This document shows positions 15,175-22,905 of a stretch of DNA of 25,175 bases, in pieces. Below the pieces are notes generated by a model. The model was not told the origin of the DNA. It made no database searches and saw nothing but the letters and a program-made list of their open reading frames with translations. Each line of letters begins with the position of its first letter. The first letter of the stretch is position 1. This stretch comes from Allopontixanthobacter sp041552775 (GTDB lineage Bacteria; Pseudomonadota; Alphaproteobacteria; Sphingomonadales; Sphingomonadaceae). Where the stretch lies: positions 1 through 25,175 of the forward strand of contig JBFEKH010000024.1 in NCBI GenBank assembly GCA_041552775.1, in the 5' to 3' direction. A program made the translations under genes and the position numbers.

Positions 15175-16129
15175 ATGCGCGGCGAATGGCCTGGCGGATT
15201 TTCGGTTGTGCGCCGGTCATGGTCAGCAGCTTCTTCGTGGCGGCAATACCGGCGTCGAACATATCTAGCGCGGCCAGCAGCAGGCGGTTGCCCGGCGTGG
15301 CCTTCAGCAGGAAAAACGAGCAGGCCTTAATCGAGCGGTTTCCGAACATGGCCTTGTGCGGCCCGTCGCCTTCGGTGAAATCAAAATACCGATAGCGGTT
15401 TTCCGCGAACAGGCGTTCAAGAGCGTACATTTGTAGCACGGTTCCCGGCGACAGACGGCGATATTCTTCGTCATAGCCCAAGTAAGCATAGATGACGGTT
15501 TGCTCCACCACCGGGAGGAACAGGTAGCTGATCGGCGCGCCGCGGAAATACAGCAGATAACACCGCAGATTGTCCTGCGCGGCCATCTCCATCATCTCGT
15601 TCCGTGAAATTTCGTCATCCGGTAACCCTGCATCAAGGCTGCGGGCCTGATAGGTCCGCTGCGACAGCGGCAGGGCGAGATCCATGAATTCGGCGAATTC
15701 GACTGGGGACCGAAATTCGCGGATATCCACCGATCCATTGTCTTTCAATTCGCCCTCGCACGAAAGCTTGCGCTGCTTTCGTCGCAGCGTTGACCTGGTC
15801 TTGGCCGAAAAGTGGTTCATGTATGCCTCGTAACCATCAGACATATCGATGAAGTGGCGGGGGTAGTCATGGCGACCGCCCAAAACATATCCGGGAGCCA
15901 TGGCGCGGATCGTCGCTACGCTGTCCTGCGGTGCGGAAAAGATGCGGTAGCCATCAAACTTGTCGCTGAGGGCTGGCAGGGCTGGCACTGAACCGTCGGC
16001 TAACTCCTCCAGCGAGAAGCTGATTTTTTGCGGGACCCTGGGCACGGCCATCACCTGCCGCGATGCTACAATGAATTTGACCGGAAACTGCGTTTCCGGC
16101 GCAGGTGATCCCTGCTCAACCGCCGACAT
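15173..16129 (-). CDS. FemAB/GNAT-like acyltransferase
   Basis: A 318-residue protein of the GNAT superfamily, closest to the BioF2/FemAB-like (Acetyltransf_6) type often found with exopolysaccharide or cell-envelope genes. Marks are HFSAKTRSTLRRKQRKL in the middle (about residues 128-145), the acceptor-fold beta strands LRCYLLYFRGAPISYLFLPVV and IYAYLGYDEEYRRLSPGTVLQMYALERLF, and the C-terminal YFDFTEGDGPHKAMFGN. No membrane segments or signal. It probably transfers an acyl or aminoacyl group; substrate is unknown. The start at 16129 has GGGG about nine bases upstream. It is last in the minus-strand series, 78 bases after the lipocalin stop, and its stop touches the rplKA terminator. Confidence 0.8.
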   Translation of the reverse strand: MSAVEQGSPAPETQFPVKFIVASRQVMAVPRVPQKISFSLEELADGSVPALPALSDKFDGYRIFSAPQDSVATIRAMAPGYVLGGRHDYPRHFIDMSDGYEAYMNHFSAKTRSTLRRKQRKLSCEGELKDNGSVDIREFRSPVEFAEFMDLALPLSQRTYQARSLDAGLPDDEISRNEMMEMAAQDNLRCYLLYFRGAPISYLFLPVVEQTVIYAYLGYDEEYRRLSPGTVLQMYALERLFAENRYRYFDFTEGDGPHKAMFGNRSIKACSFFLLKATPGNRLLLAALDMFDAGIAATKKLLTMTGAQPKIRQAIRRA

Positions 16130-16207
16130 TAATCAATCCCCGTTTACCCGGGTTCTCCCTGGCGCATGCAGGTTAACGGGACGTTGTCATGACGAATCGG
16201 ATGACCG

Positions 16208-16762
16208 TTACGGCTGTGACGTCATTCGCAAATAGTCCGTATCATAACCCATGGCACCTGCGCGGGCGATCAATCCCGCAAGCCGTTCAGGCGGAGGAGC
16301 GGCTCCTCGGGACAGGATCCACAGATAGCGGCCAGATGGCTCGCCCACGATTGCCCAGCTGTAATCCTCTGCCCGGTCCAGCACCCAGTAATCGCCGTAG
16401 AAAGGGCCGAAGAAGCTCACCTTTAGTTTCGCATTGGTCTGGGTATCGACGATCTTTGCCTTGCCTTTGGCATCGCTGATCTTGCCGTCCGACTTGCGGC
16501 AGCGGTTCAGGACATCGATCCTGCCATCGCCGCGCAAGGTGTAGTCAGCGGTGACGCCGTCACAATCCTTCTGGAAACCCTGCTCATAGCGCGCGAGTTC
16601 GTACCAGCGGCCCGCATATCGGGCCAGATCGACCTGCTTTTCTGGTTCGGGAACAGCGGTGTTTCCGACTGGGTGCCGGTCTAGCAGCGTGGCGCAGCCG
16701 GAAAGTACCAACGCGGTGGCAGCAAGTGCAGTCATCAGCGCGAATCTGGCGGTAAGTCCCAT
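16208..16762 (-). CDS. Lipocalin family lipoprotein (Blc-like)
   Basis: A 184-residue outer-membrane-type lipoprotein. The signal ends in lipobox LSGC (Cys23). The lipocalin fold is marked by RYAGRWYELARYEQGFQKDC (GxW motif), ADYTLRGDGRIDVLNRCR, AKLKVSFFGPFYGDYWVLD and the closing YSWAIVGEPSGRYLWILSR. Bacterial Blc binds lysophospholipids and fatty acids during envelope stress. The ATG at 16762, with GGAG eight bases upstream, is chosen because it starts the signal peptide; the frame is open 54 codons further without signal features. It follows the small helical protein gene by 58 bases and may share its transcript. Confidence 0.92.
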   Translation of the reverse strand: MGLTARFALMTALAATALVLSGCATLLDRHPVGNTAVPEPEKQVDLARYAGRWYELARYEQGFQKDCDGVTADYTLRGDGRIDVLNRCRKSDGKISDAKGKAKIVDTQTNAKLKVSFFGPFYGDYWVLDRAEDYSWAIVGEPSGRYLWILSRGAAPPPERLAGLIARAGAMGYDTDYLRMTSQP

Positions 16763-16820
16763 GATGGAATCTCCGGTCGAGGCTGGGCAGCGTCTTGGGC
16801 GCTGCCTGATTGCCAGCACC

Positions 16821-17165
16821 TTAAGCGGTTGTGCCTGCCAGCTTGGCCAACCAGGCTTTTGCCTGTTTGGGCTCACCAACGGCGGTTGTCGGCACCGGAC
16901 CGCGCGATGCCTCAAATTTTTCATGCAAGGCGAAAGGCTCCAGGCCCAGCTTTTCCCGTAGTCCGTCGATTTCCTCGCCCAGATCGCACAGCTTTTCGAC
17001 CATCGGCGCTACGCTGGCCCGTTGAAAGCGGTCCTGGTTATGGTCGAAGAGTCCCCAGTTCCCGGCCGCAGTTACGCGCAAGGCATTGATCAAAGCCTCC
17101 CGGTATTCCTCCTCCAGTTCTTCCCGGAGGAGATCCATTTTCTCAAGTCTTTGCGCTCTTGCCAT
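16821..17165 (-). CDS. Small helical protein, function unknown
   Basis: A 114-residue soluble protein I cannot place in a named family. The first half is a strongly charged helix (EKMDLLREELEEEYREALINALRVT), followed by NWGLFDHNQDR and a second helical hairpin (VEKLCDLGEEIDGLREKLGL); the C-terminal part is looser and Pro/Gly-containing. No signal or membrane segment. The ATG at 17165, with AGGG about eight bases before it, is preferred over one 17 codons upstream that would overlap cinA. It begins 13 bases after the cinA stop, so the pair is an operon. The heptad-like helix suggests self-association or a partner protein. Confidence 0.72.
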   Translation of the reverse strand: MARAQRLEKMDLLREELEEEYREALINALRVTAAGNWGLFDHNQDRFQRASVAPMVEKLCDLGEEIDGLREKLGLEPFALHEKFEASRGPVPTTAVGEPKQAKAWLAKLAGTTA

Positions 17166-17178
17166 CAGAGTTGCCCTG

Positions 17179-17946
17179 CTAAATCCCGCCAGGTGTAAAG
17201 TCCAAGCCGCGTTCACCCAGGCCTTCGCACAGCGTGTCGACGCAGCTTGCCAAGGGCTCTGCCTCGGTCGAGCGGATTACGAAATTGGCGCCAACCTTGC
17301 CGCTGCGGAAGAAGGGATAGCTGCCGATCTGGCACCCCTCGTGCGCCAGTTCGGCCTCGCGCAGCAGGTCCGCAACTTCGCTTTCGGGCACCCAGCAGCC
17401 AATCGTTTCGGACAGCAATTGCGCGCCGCCTTCCAGCGTTCCGGTCAGCGCATCGAGCATGCCTGCGGTGATATGCGGCACGCCCGCCATCAGGAATACA
17501 TTGCCGATCTTGATGCCCGGCGCGCCGGACATGCGGTTGGGGATCAGCTCAGCGCCTTCGGGTACCCGGGCCATGCGCAGGCGGCCTTCGTTGATCCCGC
17601 CCTTGTCGGCGTAATAGCGTTCCAGGATGGCCCGCGCTTCGGGATGGATGATGACCGGTACGCCCAGCGCCTGGGCCACGGCATCAACCGTAATGTCATC
17701 ATGCGTTGGGCCAATGCCGCCCGTGGTGAACAGGTAATCGTAGGATTCTCGCAGCGTATTGACCGCATCCACGATCCGGTCCTGCACATCGGCGACCACG
17801 CGCACCTCGGTCAGGCGAATGCCCTGCACCTGCAGCCAACTGGCGACCTGCGCAATATTCTTGTCATGGGTGCGCCCGGACAGGATCTCGTCACCGATGA
17901 TGACGAGGCCTGCTGTATAAATACGCCCGTTTTCAATATTGTTCAT
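17179..17946 (-). CDS. cinA: CinA N-terminal / MoaB-like molybdopterin-binding domain protein
   Basis: A 255-residue protein with only the N-terminal CinA (COG1058) domain. The signature TTGGIGPTHDDIT is at residues 74-86, preceded by LVIIGDEILSGRTHDKN (14-30); GNVFLMAGVPHITAGMLDAL follows in the C-terminal half. Full-length CinA adds a nicotinamide-nucleotide amidase domain, which is absent here; this short form is common in alphaproteobacteria. The COG1058 domain has ADP-ribose or NMN-type pyrophosphatase activity in some relatives. The start is 39 bases after the monooxygenase stop on the same strand. Activity is inferred from relatives; the family call is firm. Confidence 0.88.
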   Translation of the reverse strand: MNNIENGRIYTAGLVIIGDEILSGRTHDKNIAQVASWLQVQGIRLTEVRVVADVQDRIVDAVNTLRESYDYLFTTGGIGPTHDDITVDAVAQALGVPVIIHPEARAILERYYADKGGINEGRLRMARVPEGAELIPNRMSGAPGIKIGNVFLMAGVPHITAGMLDALTGTLEGGAQLLSETIGCWVPESEVADLLREAELAHEGCQIGSYPFFRSGKVGANFVIRSTEAEPLASCVDTLCEGLGERGLDFTPGGI

Positions 17947-17985
17947 GCCGAGGTCGTTAGGCGATCTGTCGGGGAAGGTGAAGCC

Positions 17986-19488
17986 TTACTCCGCCGCTTC
18001 GAGGACGCTCGGCAATTGCGATGACGCAGCCTCTGCCTTGCGGAAGGCGAGAATGCCGTCCGCGACATCGGCACCGCGCATGATCTTGCGGTCGGCAACA
18101 TATTCCTGGTTGAGCCGCCACGGGTAGGAAACCGCGCTTTTCGGCATGATATGGAGTGACCGCTGGATATAGCCGGAAGAGAAATCGAAGATGTTGTCCT
18201 CTTCCAGCCCGTGATTTTCCGGCAGCACTGGAATCGCAATATCGGTCCCGGTTTTCTGCATCCGGTTGAGCACCCGGCAGACGAATTCGGAATTGATATC
18301 GGCCCGCAAGGTCCAGCTGGCGTTGAGATATCCGAATACCACCGCCAGATTTGGCAGGTTGGAGAACATGCAGCCCTTGTAATAGAACCGCTGGCTGAAA
18401 TCGACCGGCGTGCCGTTCTGGCTGATCGCAATCTTGCCGGTGACCGCAAGCTTCAGGCCAGTGGCCGTCACGATGATGTCAGCCTGGATCATTTCGCCAG
18501 ATTCCAGTTCAACGCCGGTTTCAGTGAAGCGTGCAATTCGGCCAGTCACGATGCTGGCCTTGCCCGCTTTCATCGCTTCAAACAGATCGGCATCGGGCAC
18601 CAGACACAAGCGTTGGTCCCACGGATCGTAAGGCGGGGTGAAGCTGGCCTCGTCATAATCGGGGCCGAGCGACTTTTCGATCGCGTCCTTCAGTGCCTTC
18701 TTAACCCGTTCCGGTTTGCTGCGCGCCAGCTTGAAGGCGAAGTCCTGCATCCGCACATTCTTCCAGCGGGTGATCCTGTAAGCCAGTTTTTCGGGCAGGA
18801 CCTTGCGCATGAAATTGGCGAAGGCATCCTTTGCCGGGCGGGAGAACATCCAGGTCGGGGTGCGCTGCAACATAGTTACATGCTGGGCTTTGGCCGCCAT
18901 CGACGGCACGATGGTGACCGCCGTTGCGCCCGAACCGATGACCAGTACGCGCTTGTCTGCATAGTCCAGATCATCGGGCCAGAATTGCGGATGGATTACC
19001 TGGCCCTTGAATTCACCAGTATCAAAGCCGGGGTCATATGCCTGGTCGTAATCGTAATATCCCGAACCGAGATAGATGAAATTTGCGGTCAGCAATGTCT
19101 GCTGGCCGTCCGCCATTTGGACTGTAACGTGCCAGCGCGCTTCATCTTCCCGCCAATCGGCAGACAGGACTTTGTGGTTGGTGCGAATGTGGCTGCGAAT
19201 GCCGCGCTCGTCGACGATGCGGTTGAGATAATCGAGGATGGCCGGACCGTCAGCGATGCTCTTTTCATGCTTCCACGGTTCGAACACGAAACCCAGCGTG
19301 TGCATGTCACTGTCGGAACGGATGCCGGGATAACGGAACAGGTCCCAGGTGCCGCCTAGGTTTTCCCGCTGTTCCAATATGGTATATGTCCGACCGGGAC
19401 ACATCATTTCCATGTGCGCGGCCATGCCGATCCCGGATATGCCGGCCCCCACAATTAGAACATCGAAATCGGGCGGGGTATTGGTCAC
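17986..19488 (-). CDS. Flavin-containing Baeyer-Villiger-type monooxygenase
   Basis: A 500-residue flavoprotein that uses NADPH and oxygen, inserting oxygen next to a ketone or hydroxylating the substrate. The FAD-binding motif GAGISG is at 14-19 and ENLGGTWDLFRYPG at 42-55. The type I BVMO fingerprint FxGxxxHxxxWP/D appears as F160-K-G...H166...W170-P-D. The NADPH Rossmann motif GSGATA is at 185-190. The start is taken as GTG at 19488, with GGAGA about eight bases upstream; a longer ATG form would overlap the acyltransferase gene and lacks family sequence. It follows the acyltransferase by 43 bases, so it is probably in the same operon as that gene and the E1 fusion. Substrate unknown. Confidence 0.9.
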   Translation of the reverse strand: MTNTPPDFDVLIVGAGISGIGMAAHMEMMCPGRTYTILEQRENLGGTWDLFRYPGIRSDSDMHTLGFVFEPWKHEKSIADGPAILDYLNRIVDERGIRSHIRTNHKVLSADWREDEARWHVTVQMADGQQTLLTANFIYLGSGYYDYDQAYDPGFDTGEFKGQVIHPQFWPDDLDYADKRVLVIGSGATAVTIVPSMAAKAQHVTMLQRTPTWMFSRPAKDAFANFMRKVLPEKLAYRITRWKNVRMQDFAFKLARSKPERVKKALKDAIEKSLGPDYDEASFTPPYDPWDQRLCLVPDADLFEAMKAGKASIVTGRIARFTETGVELESGEMIQADIIVTATGLKLAVTGKIAISQNGTPVDFSQRFYYKGCMFSNLPNLAVVFGYLNASWTLRADINSEFVCRVLNRMQKTGTDIAIPVLPENHGLEEDNIFDFSSGYIQRSLHIMPKSAVSYPWRLNQEYVADRKIMRGADVADGILAFRKAEAASSQLPSVLEAAE

Positions 19489-19531
19489 TGGATTCTCTCC
19501 TACTGACACCAATGTAAGCACATGCGCTGCG

Positions 19532-20575
19532 TCAAGGCCAGTCCTTGTTTGCAACCTTGCTGCGCTGATCGGGCATTCCCATCGATACCAGCAGTCCGGT
19601 TTCGTCCTGCAGGGCGCGGAATTCATCCTTGCTGCCCATGCTGTGCCAATCTGCCAGGATCAGCGACTGCGCGACTGCTCCGCCCAATGTTGTGCCAGGG
19701 CCGGTCACGATGAACAGATCGGGGGCAAATTCCCGAGCGGCCACTTCCACTGCGCGGGTGAAATCATAGGTCTGGGTTACCTGCGCGCCCAGCGTGTAAT
19801 CATACAATGCGAGCAAATTGCCTGCATGAGGCCACCAGATCGTGCCGCGGCCATCGATCATGGGCACGGCTGGTTGACCGAACAGTTCGGCTGCGAGCAA
19901 TTCGCGCCCGCGCTGCGCAACCGGTTCCTGCAAATCGGTGTGGAATGCGGCGTGATTGCCCAGCCGCATCGGGAAGCGGCCATCGATTGATTCGGCTTCG
20001 GCTTCAAACGCCGTCAGCCCTGCGGCATCGCCTGCCAGCACCAACATCCCACCGAGCGCAATCGACAGCCGCAGCACATGGCCTGAGCGCCGGTCGATAT
20101 CGGCCACCAACGCCAGCAACGCGTTGCGGCGCGCCGGATCGGGCCGCCAATCGTCGTCCAGGAAGGGATAGACCAATTGCCCGCCAATCAGCGCTTCCTG
20201 CATCAGCGTGCCCATCGTGTTGGCAACCTTGAAGCCATTTCCCGGCGTCAGCGCGCCTGCGCAGGCGAGGGCGGAATACCAGCCCATCGAGTTGCCGGTG
20301 ATCGCAACCACCTCGATCTCCTCGTGGTCGATGGAGAGGTAATCACCCAGCGTCGCGGCGTAAATCAGCCCCGATGCATTGTCGCCGCGGGTATGCTTGA
20401 TGCCTGAAAATCGCTCGGCGCTGTCCAGTTCGCTCAGTGTTTCCTGACCCGCCGCTGTGCGCTTTGCATCGAAGCCCGCCAGCAAGCCTGCATCGGGGAA
20501 ATGGCGCGCCAGATAACCGAGTTCGGCCTTGTTATAGGTTCCCCGTCCAGGGCAGATGACTACTGCAGTTTTCAT
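19532..20575 (-). CDS. Acyltransferase of the malonyl-CoA:ACP transacylase fold
   Basis: A 347-residue FabD-like protein. The nucleophile elbow is GNSMGWYSAL with Ser96 (consensus GHSxG), and the second catalytic residue is probably His212 in NHAAFHTDL. The oxyanion Gln-Gly loop near the N-terminus is replaced by PGRGTYNKAELG (9-20), and the protein is longer than FabD (about 310). The changes suggest it transfers something other than malonyl. Its start overlaps the E1 fusion stop (ATGA), so the two are translated together. This tight pair implies the E1 product is its substrate; that is inference. A second gene product, the monooxygenase, follows. Confidence 0.8.
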   Translation of the reverse strand: MKTAVVICPGRGTYNKAELGYLARHFPDAGLLAGFDAKRTAAGQETLSELDSAERFSGIKHTRGDNASGLIYAATLGDYLSIDHEEIEVVAITGNSMGWYSALACAGALTPGNGFKVANTMGTLMQEALIGGQLVYPFLDDDWRPDPARRNALLALVADIDRRSGHVLRLSIALGGMLVLAGDAAGLTAFEAEAESIDGRFPMRLGNHAAFHTDLQEPVAQRGRELLAAELFGQPAVPMIDGRGTIWWPHAGNLLALYDYTLGAQVTQTYDFTRAVEVAAREFAPDLFIVTGPGTTLGGAVAQSLILADWHSMGSKDEFRALQDETGLLVSMGMPDQRSKVANKDWP

Positions 20576-22767
20576 CCCGCACCCTCCACGAGTTTCCTTG
20601 CGGCATCGACGATCTGATCCACCGAAGGCATGGTGGCGGCATAGGCAGGGCCGGTCGGGATGAAGCTGTCCCTAGCGCTGATCCGTGCGACGGGGCGCTT
20701 GCCGGTGTCCTTCTCGGCAAACACGGTCATCAGCGCATCGGCAATACCGCCGCTGGCCCGCGTTTCATCCACGATCAGCACATGGCGGCAGCCCGTAGCG
20801 GCGGCGAGCATGGCTTCTTCCGGTAGGGGCGAGAGCCAGTTCAAATCAATCACCCGGGCGGAAATTCCTGTCGCCTCTAGCTGCTTTTGCGCTTGCTGCG
20901 AAAGGTAAGCGCCATTGGCAAAGCTGATGATTGCCAGATCCCTTCCGGTGCCGCTGGTGGTAACCTCGCCAAACCCGATCCGCTCGCCTGCCGCCGGATA
21001 GGTGCCCAGCCAGCCGCCATCGCCGGCCTCGTGCAGATCGCGCATCGCATACAGCGCAATCGGTTCGAGGAAGACGACCAAGCGCTGTTCCTCCCGCGCC
21101 AGCCGCACGCATTCGCGCAGCAGCCGCACGGCATCCGGACCGCTTGACGGACAGGCAAGGATCAGGCCGGGAATGTCGCGCAGGACCGCGACCGAATTGT
21201 CATTGTGGAAATGGCCGCCAAAGCCCTTCTGATATCCCAGGCCAGCGATCCGCAGCACCATTGGATTGGTATATTGGCCGTTAGAGAAAAACGGCAGGGT
21301 CGCCCCTTCGCCGCGCAATTGGTCTTCGGCATTGTGGAGATAGGCCAGAAACTGGATTTCCGGGATCGGCAGCAGTCCGTTCTGCGCCATGCCAAGCGCC
21401 AGACCGAGGATGGATTGTTCATCCAGCAGCGTATCGATCATCCGCGCCCGCCCGAAACGCTGGCTCAGTTTCTGGGTGACCCCGTAAACCCCACCCTTGC
21501 GCCCGATATCCTCCCCCATCATCACGATTTCATGGTGGTCGAGCATCAAGTCGGTCAGGGCAAAATTGATCAGGCGTGACATGATCTGCGGCTGGGCGGA
21601 AGCCTTCAGGTCGCCTCCGAAGATCTCTGCGCGGGCTTCAGGCGCGGTGCCGTTGGTGGGGGTGTGTTCGCGGCGCGGCGGGACGATGCTGGCCATTACC
21701 TCATCGGCGGTTTTCAGGCGCGGGCGGGTGATAGCCTCGCCTGATACGCGCTGCACCCGTTCGCAGGTACTGCGGTAAATTTCCAGGGCCTGGTCCGGTT
21801 CCAGCGCGCCGGCGGCGGCCAGCAGGCGGACCGAATGCAGCAGCGGATCATCCGCCTCTTCGGCCTCGACCTCAGCTTTGGTCAGATAGGTGGTTGGCAC
21901 GTCCGCGCCCGCATGGCCATATAGCCGGATGGTGCGAATATGCAGGAAGGCGGGCTTGCGCCGGGTACGGACATACTCCGCCGCCTCGCTCGCGACGCGG
22001 AAAGTCTCGTAGATATCCAGTCCGTCGCAAGGGAAGTATTTCAGGCCGGGGCGCTGGGCAAAACTGGCGGCGATCCAGCCATCGGGCGTCTTGGTCGATA
22101 TCCCGATGCCGTTGTCCTCGCACACGAACAGTAGCGGCAACGGGATCTTCTGAAATGACGTCCAGCACGCAGTGTTGATCGCGCCTTGGGCAGTCGAGTG
22201 GTTGGCCGAAGCATCGCCGAACGAACACATGATGATCGCATCATCGGGCAGGGACTGATGCTCGGGCCGGATACGATTGGCCAGCCCGATGGAATAGGCT
22301 GCGCCCACAGCTTTGGGCAAATGGCTGGCGATTGTCGAGGTTTGCGGCGGAATGGTCAGCGCCTTGGAACCGAGCACCTTGTGCCGACCGCCCGAGATCG
22401 GGTCTTCGGTGGAGCAGGCGAAGGACAGCAGCATGTCCCAGGTGATGGTCTGGCCCGGAACCTGGCTGGCACGCTGGATCTGGAAAGCGGCATCGCGGTA
22501 ATGCAGGAACGCCATGTCGGCCGGACGAAGGGCCGCGGCAACTGCGGCCATCCCTTCATGGCCGGACGAACCGATCGTGTAGAAGCCTTGCCCCGCCGCC
22601 TGCATTGCCCGGCTGGTGCGGTCGAGCGCGCGGGTCAGGCAGCCGGAGCGATAGATTGACACCGCCAGTTCAGCGTCCAGCGGTCCGCCTGGAGCTTTCC
22701 CTAGCGGCAAATCACCTGCCGTGGCTCTGCGCAAGAAATTGTCGTGAACGATTGCTGCCCGGTCCAT
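20572..22767 (-). CDS. Fused alpha/beta thiamine-diphosphate dehydrogenase E1 protein
   Basis: A 731-residue fusion of the two subunits of branched-chain-type 2-oxoacid dehydrogenase E1. The alpha half (about 1-370) has FYTIGSSGHEGMAAVAAAL and the thiamine motif GDASANHSTAQGAINTACW...EDNGIGIST (184-225), in which the usual GDG is GDA and the NN is DN. The beta half (from about 395) has EDIGRKGGVYGVTQKL, DTLLDEQSILGLALGMAQNGLLPIPEIQF and DIPGLILACPS. Such enzymes decarboxylate a 2-oxoacid and pass the acyl group to an E2 lipoyl domain. No E2 or E3 gene is nearby; an acyltransferase overlaps instead. The ATG at 22767 is preferred over one 19 codons upstream. The E1 assignment is firm, the substrate is not. 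Confidence 0.88.
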   Translation of the reverse strand: MDRAAIVHDNFLRRATAGDLPLGKAPGGPLDAELAVSIYRSGCLTRALDRTSRAMQAAGQGFYTIGSSGHEGMAAVAAALRPADMAFLHYRDAAFQIQRASQVPGQTITWDMLLSFACSTEDPISGGRHKVLGSKALTIPPQTSTIASHLPKAVGAAYSIGLANRIRPEHQSLPDDAIIMCSFGDASANHSTAQGAINTACWTSFQKIPLPLLFVCEDNGIGISTKTPDGWIAASFAQRPGLKYFPCDGLDIYETFRVASEAAEYVRTRRKPAFLHIRTIRLYGHAGADVPTTYLTKAEVEAEEADDPLLHSVRLLAAAGALEPDQALEIYRSTCERVQRVSGEAITRPRLKTADEVMASIVPPRREHTPTNGTAPEARAEIFGGDLKASAQPQIMSRLINFALTDLMLDHHEIVMMGEDIGRKGGVYGVTQKLSQRFGRARMIDTLLDEQSILGLALGMAQNGLLPIPEIQFLAYLHNAEDQLRGEGATLPFFSNGQYTNPMVLRIAGLGYQKGFGGHFHNDNSVAVLRDIPGLILACPSSGPDAVRLLRECVRLAREEQRLVVFLEPIALYAMRDLHEAGDGGWLGTYPAAGERIGFGEVTTSGTGRDLAIISFANGAYLSQQAQKQLEATGISARVIDLNWLSPLPEEAMLAAATGCRHVLIVDETRASGGIADALMTVFAEKDTGKRPVARISARDSFIPTGPAYAATMPSVDQIVDAARKLVEGAG

Positions 22768-22905
22768 GCTCAGCCTTATAGTATTCTTTGAAACCAGTTT
22801 CCCGAAGAAGCGATAGGCGTTCAAAGTCGCGCTGTCAGGTGCAATTTAGGCCGCGGCCCCCTTAAACTGTTGGGATTTGCACAAACCGCTGGTAGGCGCT
22901 GCGCC

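Noticed and set aside
16139..16180. Imperfect inverted repeat CCCGTTTACC / GGTTAACGGG between the lipocalin and FemAB-like genes
   Set aside because: One mismatch, a 22-base loop and no T-run; not convincing as a terminator or operator without conservation data.
18211..19359. Long open frame (382 codons) antisense to the monooxygenase
   Set aside because: A codon-bias shadow; the minus-strand FAD and BVMO motifs show the real gene.
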